Positions 19,570 to 28,285 of a DNA stretch of 64,000 nt are shown piece after piece. Source of the stretch: CAYVIB01 sp964451365 (lineage in GTDB: Bacteria; Pseudomonadota; Gammaproteobacteria; Pseudomonadales; Cellvibrionaceae); contig CAYVIB010000012.1 in assembly GCA_964451365.1 (NCBI GenBank), positions 1 to 64,000 on the forward strand, given 5' to 3'. The notes under the pieces were generated by a model, which did not search any database, was not told the DNA's origin, and saw nothing but the letters and a program-made list of their open reading frames with translations. Within the stretch, counting starts at the first letter, position 1. Each line of letters begins with the position of its first letter. Made by a program: the position numbers and the translations under genes.

Positions 19570-20402
19570 ATTCCCTGACACTTCCATCCCCGGCCAAGCT
19601 GAACCTTTTCCTGCACATTACCGGAAGAAGGCCGGACGGTTATCACACCCTGCAAACGTTGTTTCAATTGCTTGACCATGGCGATGAGCTGACGCTTCAG
19701 GTTACGGCGGACCCGCAAATCAGAATTACTCCCGAACTGCCCGGCGTCCCGGCGCATGACAACCTCATTTACAGGGCGGCCCTGCTTCTGCAACAGGCCA
19801 CCGGTTGTCGCAAAGGCGCGCGCATCGAACTGGTCAAGCGACTGCCGATGGGCGGCGGTATCGGCGGCGGCAGCAGTAATGCCGCTACCGCCCTGGTAGG
19901 ACTGAATCACCTTTGGCAAACGGGCCTGAGCCTCAACCAGCTTGGCGAACTGGGCCTGCAATTGGGAGCGGATGTGCCGGTGTTTGTGCGGGGAAAAACC
20001 GCCTGGGCGGAAGGCGTCGGCGAGCAACTTCAAAGCGTGCAAACCGAACCGCTCTGGTACCTGGTAATCGCCCCGAAGCGCCATGTTTCCACGGCTTCCA
20101 TTTTTTCGCATAAAGATTTGACAAGAAACACGCCCCCCATTACAGTAGCGGCCTTCTTCGAGAAGGGCGGGAAAAACGACTGTCAACCCCTGGTTGAAAC
20201 GTTGTACCCGCAGGTAAAGGATGCGGTTGATTGGCTCAATCAGTTTGGCCCGGCGCAGCTGACTGGAACAGGAGCGTGCATCTTTGCACCCTTTCCATCC
20301 AAGGACGCAGCGCAAGCTGTTTTCGCCAAGCGACCAAAGCACTTGAATGGCTTTGTATCCCGAGGCGTGAACGATTCGCCACTGCATCAATGCCTCCCCT
20401 AG
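19566..20402 (+). CDS. ispE: 4-diphosphocytidyl-2-C-methyl-D-erythritol kinase IspE
   Basis: IspE phosphorylates CDP-methylerythritol in the MEP isoprenoid pathway. The 278-residue GHMP kinase has SPAKLNLFLHITGRRPDGYH at the start and the ATP loop PMGGGIGGGSSNAATAL. The start is GTG at 19566, overlapping the lolB stop as GTGA. It is followed by tRNA-Gln and prs, the same order as in Pseudomonas. Confidence 0.97.
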   Translation: MNSLTLPSPAKLNLFLHITGRRPDGYHTLQTLFQLLDHGDELTLQVTADPQIRITPELPGVPAHDNLIYRAALLLQQATGCRKGARIELVKRLPMGGGIGGGSSNAATALVGLNHLWQTGLSLNQLGELGLQLGADVPVFVRGKTAWAEGVGEQLQSVQTEPLWYLVIAPKRHVSTASIFSHKDLTRNTPPITVAAFFEKGGKNDCQPLVETLYPQVKDAVDWLNQFGPAQLTGTGACIFAPFPSKDAAQAVFAKRPKHLNGFVSRGVNDSPLHQCLP

Positions 20403-20414
20403 CAGGTAATTTAC

Positions 20415-20489
20415 TGGGGTGTAGCCAAGCGGTAAGGCAGCGGGTTTTGATCCCGTCATGCGAAGGTTCGAATCCTTCCACCCCAGCCA
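20415..20489 (+). tRNA. tRNA-Gln (TTG anticodon)
   Basis: This 75-nt cloverleaf pairs acceptor TGGGGTG with CACCCCA and has a D arm with AAGCGGTAAG. The anticodon loop presents TTG between GCGGG and CCCGT, the T arm is GAAGG-TTCGAAT-CCTTC, and the CCA is encoded. It sits 12 nt after ispE and 110 nt before prs. Confidence 0.98.
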
Positions 20490-20599
20490 TCCAAACAGTA
20501 CAACCGCACATTCCTTTTCCATGGCTTTCAGCGCTTAACGTATGATAATCAACGCATTGAGAGCTATGCTAAAAGCAATACAACGAAAGGGGCTTACTT

Positions 20600-21541
20600 G
20601 TGGCTGACTTGATGGTCTTTAGCGGAAACGCCAATCCGGAACTCGCGGAAAAGGTGGTCAGGAACCTGGGCATTCCGCTGGGCGACGTCACCGTCGGCAA
20701 GTTCTCCGACGGCGAAGTGTTGATTGAATTGAATGAAAATGTTCGCGGTCGGGACGTTTTTGTTATCCAGCCCACCTGCGCCCCCACCAATGACAATATT
20801 ATGGAGCTGGTGGTGATGATTGATGCGCTGCATCGCGCATCGGCAGGCCGGATTACCGCGGTAATTCCCTATTACGGCTACGCCCGGCAGGACCGGCGAG
20901 TAAGATCGGCGCGGGTTCCCATCAGCGCAAAAGTGGTTGCGGACATGCTGGCCACGGTCGGTGTGGATCGCGTTTTGACGGTTGATCTGCACTCGGAACA
21001 GATACAGGGCTTCTTCAACGTCGCGGTGGATAACGTATACGGCTCACCGGTGTTGCTGGCCGATATCGAAAAACAGAATTTTCAGGATCTGGTAGTGGTC
21101 TCACCGGATATCGGCGGCGTGGTTCGCGCAAGAGCGGTGGCAAAGCAGCTCGATATCGATCTGGCCATCATCGACAAGCGCCGCCCCAAAGCCAATGAGG
21201 TGGAAGTAATGCACCTGATTGGTGAAATCGATAACCGCACCTGCCTGCTGGTGGACGACATGGTCGACACCGCCGGCACATTGTGTAACGCGGCAAAAGT
21301 ATTGAAGGATCGCGGCGCGAAAAAAGTCGTCGCCTATGCAACCCATCCGGTACTTTCCGGCGGCGCGATTGAAAGATTGAACAAATCCGAGATGGATGAA
21401 CTGGTGGTGACCGATTCGATCCCTCTCAGTAATGAAGCAAAAAAGTGCAAGATTATTCGGCAGTTGACCTTGTCACACATGCTGGCCGAAGCGATGCGAC
21501 GTATCTCCAACGAAGAATCGCTTAGTGCGATGTTTCGCTAA
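20600..21541 (+). CDS. prs: Ribose-phosphate pyrophosphokinase
   Basis: Prs makes PRPP from ribose-5-phosphate and ATP for nucleotide, histidine and tryptophan synthesis. The 313-residue class I enzyme shows the start MADLMVFSGNANPELAEKV, the ATP loop RQDRRVRSARVPISAKVVAD and the PRPP-binding loop CLLVDDMVDTAGTL. The start is GTG at 20600. A strong terminator follows, so prs is probably expressed apart from rplY. Confidence 0.97.
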   Translation: MADLMVFSGNANPELAEKVVRNLGIPLGDVTVGKFSDGEVLIELNENVRGRDVFVIQPTCAPTNDNIMELVVMIDALHRASAGRITAVIPYYGYARQDRRVRSARVPISAKVVADMLATVGVDRVLTVDLHSEQIQGFFNVAVDNVYGSPVLLADIEKQNFQDLVVVSPDIGGVVRARAVAKQLDIDLAIIDKRRPKANEVEVMHLIGEIDNRTCLLVDDMVDTAGTLCNAAKVLKDRGAKKVVAYATHPVLSGGAIERLNKSEMDELVVTDSIPLSNEAKKCKIIRQLTLSHMLAEAMRRISNEESLSAMFR

Positions 21542-21604
21542 AGGGAAGGGTTTCGTTAAGACATCGCTTTGTTAAGAATTTGATGGTTTACCATCAAAAA
21601 ACCA

Positions 21605-21630
21605 AAAGCGGACCCAGTCCGCTTTTTTCG
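21605..21630 (+). terminator. Rho-independent terminator after prs
   Basis: AAAAGCGGAC, loop CCA, then GTCCGCTTTTTT form a strong 7-bp hairpin with flanking A and T tracts, so it may act in both directions. Confidence 0.93.
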
Positions 21631-21693
21631 TAACCTCCATTCTGATTCTGGTCGCGGATCAGTCTGGTTATTTTTTAATTCAGGAGCACAAAA

Positions 21694-22332
21694 ATGGCTA
21701 TAGAAGCTTTTACTTTGGCTGCCAAACTCCGTGACGATGCAGGGAAAGGTGCGAGCCGCCGCCTGCGCAGAGAGCACGGAGAAGTACCCGCTATCGTGTA
21801 CGGCGCTAACAAAAACCCGCAGAATATCAGCATCGATCACAACGAGCTGGTCAAACACCTGGAGAATGAAGCGTTCTACTCACACATCATCACCCTGAAC
21901 ATTGGTGATGCCAGCGAGAACGTAATTCTGAAAGACCTGCAGCGTCATCCCGCCAAGCCGCACATACTGCACGCGGATTTCATGCGCGTTTCCAAAACCA
22001 AGAAATTCACCACCAAGGTACCGTTGCACTTCATTAACGAAGACAAGGCCAAGGGTGTGAAACTGCAGGGTGGTATTATTTCCCACAACATCACCGAGTT
22101 GGAAATTTCCTGTCTGCCGGCGGACCTGCCGGAATACATCGAAGTCGACCTTATCGATGTGGAAATCGGCCAGATCGTTCATATTTCCGACCTGAAGCTG
22201 CCGAAGGGTGTGGAATCCGTTGCGTTGAGCCACGGCGCCGACCACGACCTGCCTGTGGTGGCCATGAATAAGGCCAAGGGCGGCGGTGAAGAAGCTGCCG
22301 AAGGTGAAGGCGGCGAAGGCGAAGGCGCCTAA
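21694..22332 (+). CDS. rplY: 50S ribosomal protein L25 (Ctc type)
   Basis: L25 binds 5S rRNA. This is the long Ctc form of 212 residues, with an N-terminal L25 domain (LRREHGEVPAIVYG) and a C-terminal beta domain (IEVDLIDVEIGQIVHISDLK). It ends in a low-complexity Gly/Glu tail. A ribosome binding site AGGAG stands 8 nt before the ATG. It keeps the prs-rplY-pth-ychF order. Confidence 0.96.
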   Translation: MAIEAFTLAAKLRDDAGKGASRRLRREHGEVPAIVYGANKNPQNISIDHNELVKHLENEAFYSHIITLNIGDASENVILKDLQRHPAKPHILHADFMRVSKTKKFTTKVPLHFINEDKAKGVKLQGGIISHNITELEISCLPADLPEYIEVDLIDVEIGQIVHISDLKLPKGVESVALSHGADHDLPVVAMNKAKGGGEEAAEGEGGEGEGA

Positions 22333-22351
22333 GCTGCTTCTTAGGTTGTCT

Positions 22352-22377
22352 GGTGTTGCATGTGAATATGCGACACC
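22352..22377 (+). terminator. Hairpin after rplY, possible weak terminator
   Basis: GGTGTTGCAT pairs with ATGCGACACC over 10 bp (one G-U) with a 6-nt loop. It is followed by an A-rich stretch with no U tract, so it may be an mRNA-stabilising hairpin and not a terminator. Confidence 0.4.
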
Positions 22378-22441
22378 TGAAAAATTAGAATTTTTGTAAC
22401 GGCCTAAGCCTGTTATAAGAAAGACAATTTTTGGGAAGAAC

Positions 22442-23035
22442 ATGAAAGCACCAGACACCCCTGTCCAACTTATCGTCGGCCTCGGCAATCCCGGTTCGGA
22501 GTACGCCAACACGCGGCACAATGCCGGCCAGGATTTTGTCGAGGCACTTGCCCGATCTTTTTCAGAATCACTGACTCCCACCCCCAAGTTTTATGGCTTG
22601 ACCGGCCGAATCGTTATTGCCGGCAAGGATATTCGCCTGCTGGTACCAACCACGTTCATGAACCTGAGCGGTCAGGCGGTAACGGCGGTGGCCAATTTCT
22701 ACAAAATTCCGCCCGAGGCCATTTTGGTGGCCCACGACGAATTGGACCTGGAACCGGGCATTGCGCGACTGAAAGTAGGCGGCGGGCACGGCGGGCACAA
22801 CGGGCTGCGGGATATCATCAGTAAACTCGGCAACAGTCCCGCTTTCGGGCGTTTGCGCCTGGGTATTGGTCACCCGGGCAATTCCAAACAGGTTGTCGGC
22901 TATGTGCTGAAACGCGCACCGGCCGATGACCAGCAAAAAATGGAAGAGGCGTTTCAAAAATCACTGTCCGCTATCCCCGATGTCTGCCACGGCGACTGGG
23001 GGAAAGCGATGAAAGACTTACACACAAACGGTTAA
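22442..23035 (+). CDS. pth: Peptidyl-tRNA hydrolase
   Basis: Pth recycles tRNAs by cleaving peptidyl-tRNA. The 197-residue product has the catalytic motif IVGLGNPGSEYANTRHNAGQ with its histidine, HDELDLEPG, and GGGHGGHNGLRDII. It lies 18 nt before ychF. Confidence 0.97.
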   Translation: MKAPDTPVQLIVGLGNPGSEYANTRHNAGQDFVEALARSFSESLTPTPKFYGLTGRIVIAGKDIRLLVPTTFMNLSGQAVTAVANFYKIPPEAILVAHDELDLEPGIARLKVGGGHGGHNGLRDIISKLGNSPAFGRLRLGIGHPGNSKQVVGYVLKRAPADDQQKMEEAFQKSLSAIPDVCHGDWGKAMKDLHTNG

Positions 23036-23053
23036 TATTTTCGGAATTCATTT

Positions 23054-24145
23054 ATGGGTTTTAATTGCGGTATCGTGGGCTTGCCTAATGTCGGTAAATC
23101 CACCCTTTTCAACGCACTGACACAGGCCGGTATTGACGCCGCGAACTTCCCCTTCTGCACCATCGATCCCAACACCGGGATCGTGGCCGTGCCCGATCCA
23201 CGCCAGGACAAGCTGACCGCAATCGTCAAGCCGGAACGCATTGTTCCGACCACGATGGAATTTGTCGATATCGCCGGCCTGGTGGCGGGCGCCTCAAAGG
23301 GTGAGGGGCTGGGCAATAAATTTCTCGCCAACATCCGCGAGACCGACGCGATTGCCCATGTGGTGCGTTGCTTTGACGACCCGAACGTGGTGCACGTGGA
23401 GGGCCGGGTGGACCCGCGCGCGGACATCGAAACCATTAACACCGAGCTGGCGCTGGCCGACCTGGAAACGGTGGAAAAAGCGTTGCTGCGATTCGGCAAG
23501 GCGGCGAAAGGGCAGGACAAGCACGCGATCAAGATGAAAGCCCTGCTGGAGGATATACTCCCCCACCTCAACGAAGCCAAGCCCCTGCGCTCGTTCGGCT
23601 TGCGTGACGAGGAATTGAAGCTGCTGAAGGAACTGTCCCTGCTGACGCTGAAACCGACCATGTACATCGCCAATGTGGAAGAAGACGGCTTTACCAACAA
23701 CGTCATGCTCGACCTGGTAAACGAGATTGCGGAAGAGGAAAATGCTGTTGTCGTGCCTATCTGCAACAAACTGGAAGCGGAAATTGCCGAGTTGGATGAA
23801 GACGAGAAAGCCGATTTCCTGGAGGAAATGGGCATGGAAGAACCCGGCCTGAACCGGGTAATTCGCGCCGGCTATGAACTACTGGGACTTCACACCTACT
23901 TTACCGCCGGCGTGAAGGAAGTTCGCGCCTGGACCATTCCAGTCGGCGCCACCGCGCCGCAGGCGGCGGGTAAGATCCACACGGATTTCGAAAAGGGTTT
24001 TATTCGTGCCGAAGTAATCGCCTACGAGGACTTTGTGGCCCACAACGGCGAACAGGGAGCAAAGGAAGCCGGGAAATGGCGTTTGGAAGGTAAGGACTAT
24101 GTCGTCAGGGACGGGGATGTGATTCACTTCCGCTTCAATGTCTGA
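23054..24145 (+). CDS. ychF: Redox-regulated ribosome-binding ATPase YchF
   Basis: YchF is an Obg-family P-loop protein that prefers ATP over GTP and binds ribosomes. The 363-residue product has G1 GLPNVGKSTLFNAL, switch-region DIAGLVAGASKGEGLGN, the noncanonical G4 NVEE (in place of NKxD, which explains ATP use) and a C-terminal TGS domain. It ends the conserved prs-rplY-pth-ychF block. Confidence 0.97.
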   Translation: MGFNCGIVGLPNVGKSTLFNALTQAGIDAANFPFCTIDPNTGIVAVPDPRQDKLTAIVKPERIVPTTMEFVDIAGLVAGASKGEGLGNKFLANIRETDAIAHVVRCFDDPNVVHVEGRVDPRADIETINTELALADLETVEKALLRFGKAAKGQDKHAIKMKALLEDILPHLNEAKPLRSFGLRDEELKLLKELSLLTLKPTMYIANVEEDGFTNNVMLDLVNEIAEEENAVVVPICNKLEAEIAELDEDEKADFLEEMGMEEPGLNRVIRAGYELLGLHTYFTAGVKEVRAWTIPVGATAPQAAGKIHTDFEKGFIRAEVIAYEDFVAHNGEQGAKEAGKWRLEGKDYVVRDGDVIHFRFNV

Positions 24146-24159
24146 GGCGGAAGAATCGA

Positions 24160-24321
24160 TTAACGGCCGAAGATCACCACGTTGGGAGTCAATTCCACAT
24201 TGCGCATTTTGCCTTTGCGGACATTGGCCATAAAAGAGCTGAGCTCTTTTTTACGTTTTTCGTAACCACTTGATTTAATTATACTTTCTTCGGCCGATAT
24301 CGCTTTTGACGGTTTACTCAT
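24160..24321 (-). CDS. Small hypothetical protein
   Basis: This 53-residue basic protein (MSKPSKAISAEESIIKSSGY, then EKRKKELSSFMANVRKGKMR) was not recognised. The ATG ending at 24321 is preferred to an upstream start because the sequence is polar from there on, but no clear ribosome binding site is visible. It lies head-to-tail behind the membrane protein gene at 24363-25409, with which it may be co-transcribed. Coding status is moderately likely only. Confidence 0.4.
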   Translation of the reverse strand: MSKPSKAISAEESIIKSSGYEKRKKELSSFMANVRKGKMRNVELTPNVVIFGR

Positions 24322-24362
24322 ACACACACCTTTAGGCAAAGCCATTTTAAACCCGCGCCACG

Positions 24363-25409
24363 TTAAACTTGCGGACCCGCCAGCTCTCCGTGCTTTATCA
24401 GTAATCTATAGATGATATCCGTCAATGGATTTATCAGGTTGATGTAAGTATACAGCTGTTTTTGGTCGCTGAGTATATTGGGCCGGTCACAATGGATATT
24501 GATCACACCTTTCTCCGGTTTGTTCCTTTCCACCCGAACCGAAAGAATACTTCCGATACGTTTGGACGTTTCCCGGTTGAAGTAAGTTTCAATCTCGTTC
24601 AGCACCCCCGGGGATACGTCGCACTCCTGGCTCACCAGTTCCGCCATGCGGCTGGCATCCTCGATCAGGCAGGCGCCATCGACAAAAGCGCGCGGCGCTC
24701 CGGGTAAAAAACGCGTTTTGCCGCTGACCATCGACTCCCTCGAGAACAGGGGCAGCGCGAGTGGTTTCAATTCCGGGTCCATGGCGAAGGAGTCCTGGTC
24801 GCGGGAGGAACTGCTCAGCCGCATCTGCAAATCCAACACGCCACGCAGCCCCTGCAGGGTCTTCACATCCATAAACCGCAGCCGCCCGAGGATGGACAGC
24901 TCCTGCTCGGGGGAGAGCCCTTCCACTTCCCGAAAGGCCATGATATTGGCGGAGTAAACGGCACCGTCCGGGTAGTTTTCGAAGGCACTGACCAGAGTAC
25001 ACATGCCGTCCAGCGTGTAGCGGATGGCATCCTCCAGAATCTGCGGCTTTTCCGGGTTGCCGTCATCCATCGACAATACATAATCATGGGTGTAGGCGGA
25101 AATATCGCTGTAGATGCGCGAGTAGATGTTCAACAGGTTCTGCGGCGGCATGGTCCTCACGGTATCGATCAACTGCCGCTGGTAGACTTCCGTCACTTTG
25201 CCGAGGCGCCACTCCCGCAACCCCACGCAGCTGAAAAACACAACGCAGGCAATCAGGAAGATCATCAGCTCAGCGCCACCGCTTCTGATCTCGGCGGAAT
25301 AGAGGGAGGAAATGGCACCGGCGGCCACGCCGCCCAGGGCCAGGGCCGCAGAAAACAAACCCGACCGAATAACACGATCCAGCACCGTCAACACAGTTTT
25401 GGGCTTCAT
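24363..25409 (-). CDS. Hypothetical membrane protein with large cytoplasmic domain
   Basis: The 348-residue product has two hydrophobic segments at about residues 17-36 (AALALGGVAAGAISSLY) and 47-63 (LMIFLIACVVFFSCVGL). They are followed by a 280-residue soluble region rich in acidic residues. I could not assign the domain; the shape (membrane anchor plus C-terminal domain of roughly GAF/sensor size) suggests signalling, but no motif supports a function. It lies between ychF and tRNA-Met in a spot where Pseudomonas has no such gene, so it may be acquired. Confidence 0.75.
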   Translation of the reverse strand: MKPKTVLTVLDRVIRSGLFSAALALGGVAAGAISSLYSAEIRSGGAELMIFLIACVVFFSCVGLREWRLGKVTEVYQRQLIDTVRTMPPQNLLNIYSRIYSDISAYTHDYVLSMDDGNPEKPQILEDAIRYTLDGMCTLVSAFENYPDGAVYSANIMAFREVEGLSPEQELSILGRLRFMDVKTLQGLRGVLDLQMRLSSSSRDQDSFAMDPELKPLALPLFSRESMVSGKTRFLPGAPRAFVDGACLIEDASRMAELVSQECDVSPGVLNEIETYFNRETSKRIGSILSVRVERNKPEKGVINIHCDRPNILSDQKQLYTYINLINPLTDIIYRLLIKHGELAGPQV

Positions 25410-25609
25410 TATTGTTTTTACTCTGGAAGTGATTTTTTATGGCGGATCGTTTTAACACAATCGCGGCGGCATAAAAAGAGAGGCGATTCAACGGCAATGG
25501 AATTGGCGCGAATCAGCGCATACAGGGCGTAAAAAGGCTTCTTGACTTTAGCGGGTCAACTGGTGAAAATAGCCGCCCTTCGCGGGTTGCCCGCGCACTT
25601 CCTTACAAT

Positions 25610-25686
<77 letters not shown>

Positions 25687-25732
25687 TTTATTTCCCGTCC
25701 ATTTTTCGAAAGAACAACTCGTTGACAGCCGG

Positions 25733-27055
25733 TCAACTGGCGTTTTCGAATACCCGTTTCGCCTCATCGGATAGCACCACGCGGTTGCGCCCGGCGTTTT
25801 TCGCGTCGTACAAGGCTTTGTCGACACGGATAAAAAGCTGGTCCAGCGTTTCACCACCGGCCAGTGTCGCCACGCCCACGCTCACAGTGACTTTGACATT
25901 GTTCTCGAACCGATGGTCCGCCACCAGGGCCCGCAGCTTCTCCGCCAGCTTGCCCGCCTGACTTAAGGGAGCATCGCGACACACCAGCACAAACTCTTCG
26001 CCGCCCCAGCGGGCGAGCAGTTCGCCTGAGCGGATATTCCTCTGCATCAGTTCCGACACACCCGCCAATACCCGATCGCCCACCGAATGACCGTGGGTAT
26101 CGTTGATATCCTTAAAGTAGTCCACGTCCAGCATTACGATGGACAAGGGCTTTCGGTTCACCCGCCACTCTGCGAGACCGATTTTGATTGCCTCTTCAAT
26201 GCCCTGGCGATTGAAGGCGCCAGTTAACGGATCGGTTTTGGCCAGCTCTTCCAGTTGCTTGCTGCGCGTGTCCAGCAGGCCATTGATTTCCATCAGTTCC
26301 AGTTCCCGCACCTTCCGCCGTCTCAATTCCTGGTTGAGGGATACGATGCGAATCCCGAGAAACAGCAGGGCCGCCATAAGCCAGATGGCAATGATTCCCT
26401 GATACCACTGTTGGGTGGGAATCAACTGGCCACTGAATTCAATCCGCTTGAGTTCGAAGTGATATTCTCCCACTGGTGGATCGTTGCCGGTCTGGACCTC
26501 CATCACTACGATATTGTCGAACTGCGGATGACTGAGTTTGGGTGAGATACGAAAACGCTGAAACCACCAGTTGGCGACAAAGAAGTCCGCCATATCGAAT
26601 TCCACCGGCTTGTTCAACAGGTCAGTACTGAACTCGATCTGGTTGTATTTGGTCGTGTCGTTGAGCCCGGGCGTACTGTACGCCGGATCGAAATTGCGCA
26701 GGTAGAAACGCACTGTTTCCGCCGGGCCTTCATAGTCCAGCCAGATGCGGACCCGGTCATAGAATCGAAGATCGAGGCCTTTTTGGCGGGCGGGGTCAAA
26801 GATAATCTCGAAACCGCAGAAGGGGTAGGGATGTTGATCCCGCAGCACGCAGTGCCACTCAAACTTGCCGTTGTCCTTGATTTTCACCTCGCTGTTGCCC
26901 CCGGATACCGGGTCGGCATAACTTGATACCGCATAGCCCCCGTCTGGCCCAATAATTTTATTGACCTCCAGAATCCTGCGCTCCGCCAGTATTGCCACCA
27001 GGGTGAGCACTACCAGTACGGCCAAAAACTTTTCCAGATTAAAGCGGGAAGGCAT
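25733..27055 (-). CDS. Membrane-bound diguanylate cyclase (GGDEF)
   Basis: The protein makes cyclic di-GMP. Its 440 residues comprise a membrane helix (about 8-25) and a periplasmic sensor region (about 27-214) with a beta-rich, carbohydrate-binding-like look. A second helix (about 216-236), a short coiled coil and a GGDEF domain (about 268-430) follow. The active site is GGEEF near 350-354, with DVDYFKDINDTHGHSVGDRVL before it. The inhibitory I-site position, five residues before GGEEF, reads RSGE and not RxxD, so product inhibition may be lost. I chose the ATG at 27055 (GAGG 5 nt upstream) over a longer frame that would add a cysteine-rich leader. A PilZ effector is encoded at 60852. Confidence 0.92.
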   Translation of the reverse strand: MPSRFNLEKFLAVLVVLTLVAILAERRILEVNKIIGPDGGYAVSSYADPVSGGNSEVKIKDNGKFEWHCVLRDQHPYPFCGFEIIFDPARQKGLDLRFYDRVRIWLDYEGPAETVRFYLRNFDPAYSTPGLNDTTKYNQIEFSTDLLNKPVEFDMADFFVANWWFQRFRISPKLSHPQFDNIVVMEVQTGNDPPVGEYHFELKRIEFSGQLIPTQQWYQGIIAIWLMAALLFLGIRIVSLNQELRRRKVRELELMEINGLLDTRSKQLEELAKTDPLTGAFNRQGIEEAIKIGLAEWRVNRKPLSIVMLDVDYFKDINDTHGHSVGDRVLAGVSELMQRNIRSGELLARWGGEEFVLVCRDAPLSQAGKLAEKLRALVADHRFENNVKVTVSVGVATLAGGETLDQLFIRVDKALYDAKNAGRNRVVLSDEAKRVFENAS

Positions 27056-27343
27056 TAAAACCTCGATATGTAAAAGCTTATCCCTAGCGAGGGCATCATC
27101 CGATGCCAAACCCAGCGAGAGGGGCTTTGGGCAGTTCGAACCACTTATTTGATATTGGCACAAAAAGCAACGATAGCAAGGAGGCAGGATGTTCACCAAC
27201 CGTCCGCCTTGCCAGCTCCTTCAAAGATTACACAAAATTATTCGTCCGCAAGCGACGCGGCTTCGCATAAATGCACAGACACCATGAGGTAACATAAAGC
27301 ATTGGGCGACAGAACAGCCTTTAAGAAGATCAGCAGAAACAAG

Positions 27344-27877
27344 ATGAAACGAAAAATATTCTTAGCATTGCTTACCTGCATCACTTTGCTGGTTTTTCTT
27401 TTTCCCGAACCCAGGACGATTCCCGTATCAGGCGCCACTGCAAAGGACTGGAATGCGAATTCATTCTGGTACGAACCCTGGGGCTCCTCCGGTGTACACA
27501 AAGGGATAGATATATTCGCGCGAAAAGGGACGCCGGTGGTGGGCACAACGCATCTCTTTATCCTGTTTCGAGGCAGGTTAAAAAAGGGCGGTAACGTTGT
27601 GGCCGCGCTGGGGCCCAAACTACGAATCCATTATTACGCGCACCTGGATACCACAAGCGATAACGCAGTGCTATTTATCACCCGTGGAGAACAAATCGGC
27701 ACTGTTGGCGATTCCGGCAATGCGGCCGGTAAACCGCCGCATCTACACTATTCCATTCTCAGCCTGGTGCCCATGATCTGGCATATCGACACCTCCGCCC
27801 AAGGCTATAAAAAAGCATTTTTTATCGACCCGGCGTCCTACCTGGCCGGCGCAGGGCGCCAGGGGGCCTCTGATTAA
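27344..27877 (+). CDS. M23-family metallopeptidase (LytM-like), single domain
   Basis: The 177-residue exported protein has an N-terminal hydrophobic signal or anchor (MKRKIFLALLTCITLLVF). Its short peptidase domain has the zinc ligands H52 and D56 in HKGID and H133/H135 in HLHYS, plus GDSGNAAGKPPHLHYS. M23 enzymes cut peptidoglycan cross-links. All zinc residues are present, so activity is expected. The last codons (QGASD, stop) lie within a 22-bp perfect inverted repeat. The ATG at 27344 is chosen because the signal peptide begins there. Confidence 0.88.
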   Translation: MKRKIFLALLTCITLLVFLFPEPRTIPVSGATAKDWNANSFWYEPWGSSGVHKGIDIFARKGTPVVGTTHLFILFRGRLKKGGNVVAALGPKLRIHYYAHLDTTSDNAVLFITRGEQIGTVGDSGNAAGKPPHLHYSILSLVPMIWHIDTSAQGYKKAFFIDPASYLAGAGRQGASD

Positions 27878-27919
27878 GTCCCCGTGGTCTCTGCGCAGGG
27901 ACTTAATCAGAGGCCCCCT
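27861..27919. repeat. Perfect 22-bp inverted repeat at the 3' end of the M23 gene
   Basis: The left arm at 27861-27882 (begins AGGGGGCCTCTGATTAAG) pairs exactly with the right arm at 27898-27919 across a 15-nt loop. The arm includes the peptidase stop codon. No U tract follows, so it is not a classical terminator. It could be a bidirectional mRNA-protecting hairpin or a small mobile palindrome. Confidence 0.9.
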
Positions 27920-27983
27920 AGCCATCGATTATTTTCAATCCCGGAGTTATGATTGAAGCTCCGATGACAAGGGGATGGCGGCC

Positions 27984-28253
27984 ATGCCTCTAATTGCCTG
28001 CACGCGAAGACTGGAACATGTGGGCCCGTGCGAGCTTACAAATTATGCCGGCGACACTGTCGGCGATCTTCTCGATGCCATGGCAAATGACTATCCACGC
28101 TTAAAAAATTATGTCCTCGACGATCAGGGCCGCGTTCGCAAACACGTGGCCATTTTTGTCGATGGTGATTTACAACCGAAAGATTCCGTTCTTCAACTTC
28201 CGCTTGGCAGCCACTCCGAAGTTTACGTTATGCAGGCGCTTTCAGGCGGCTGA
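27984..28253 (+). CDS. MoaD/ThiS-family ubiquitin-like sulfur-carrier protein
   Basis: The 89-residue beta-grasp protein ends in the diglycine SGG that MoaD/ThiS proteins use for adenylation and thiocarboxylation. GDTVGDLLDAMANDYPRLKNYV and VAIFVDGDLQPKDSVLQLPL are family-like. I chose the second ATG (27984) because AAGGGG stands 9 nt upstream, while the ATG at 27975 touches it. It lies 32 nt before the Asp-box protein, with no thi or moa genes around, so it probably serves a pathway of its own. Confidence 0.85.
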   Translation: MPLIACTRRLEHVGPCELTNYAGDTVGDLLDAMANDYPRLKNYVLDDQGRVRKHVAIFVDGDLQPKDSVLQLPLGSHSEVYVMQALSGG

Positions 28254-28285
28254 ACCGTCAGCCTGGATTTACAGGGAGAATATTT

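Noticed and set aside
27861..27919. Rho-independent terminator
   Set aside because: The stem is perfect but no U tract follows on either strand.
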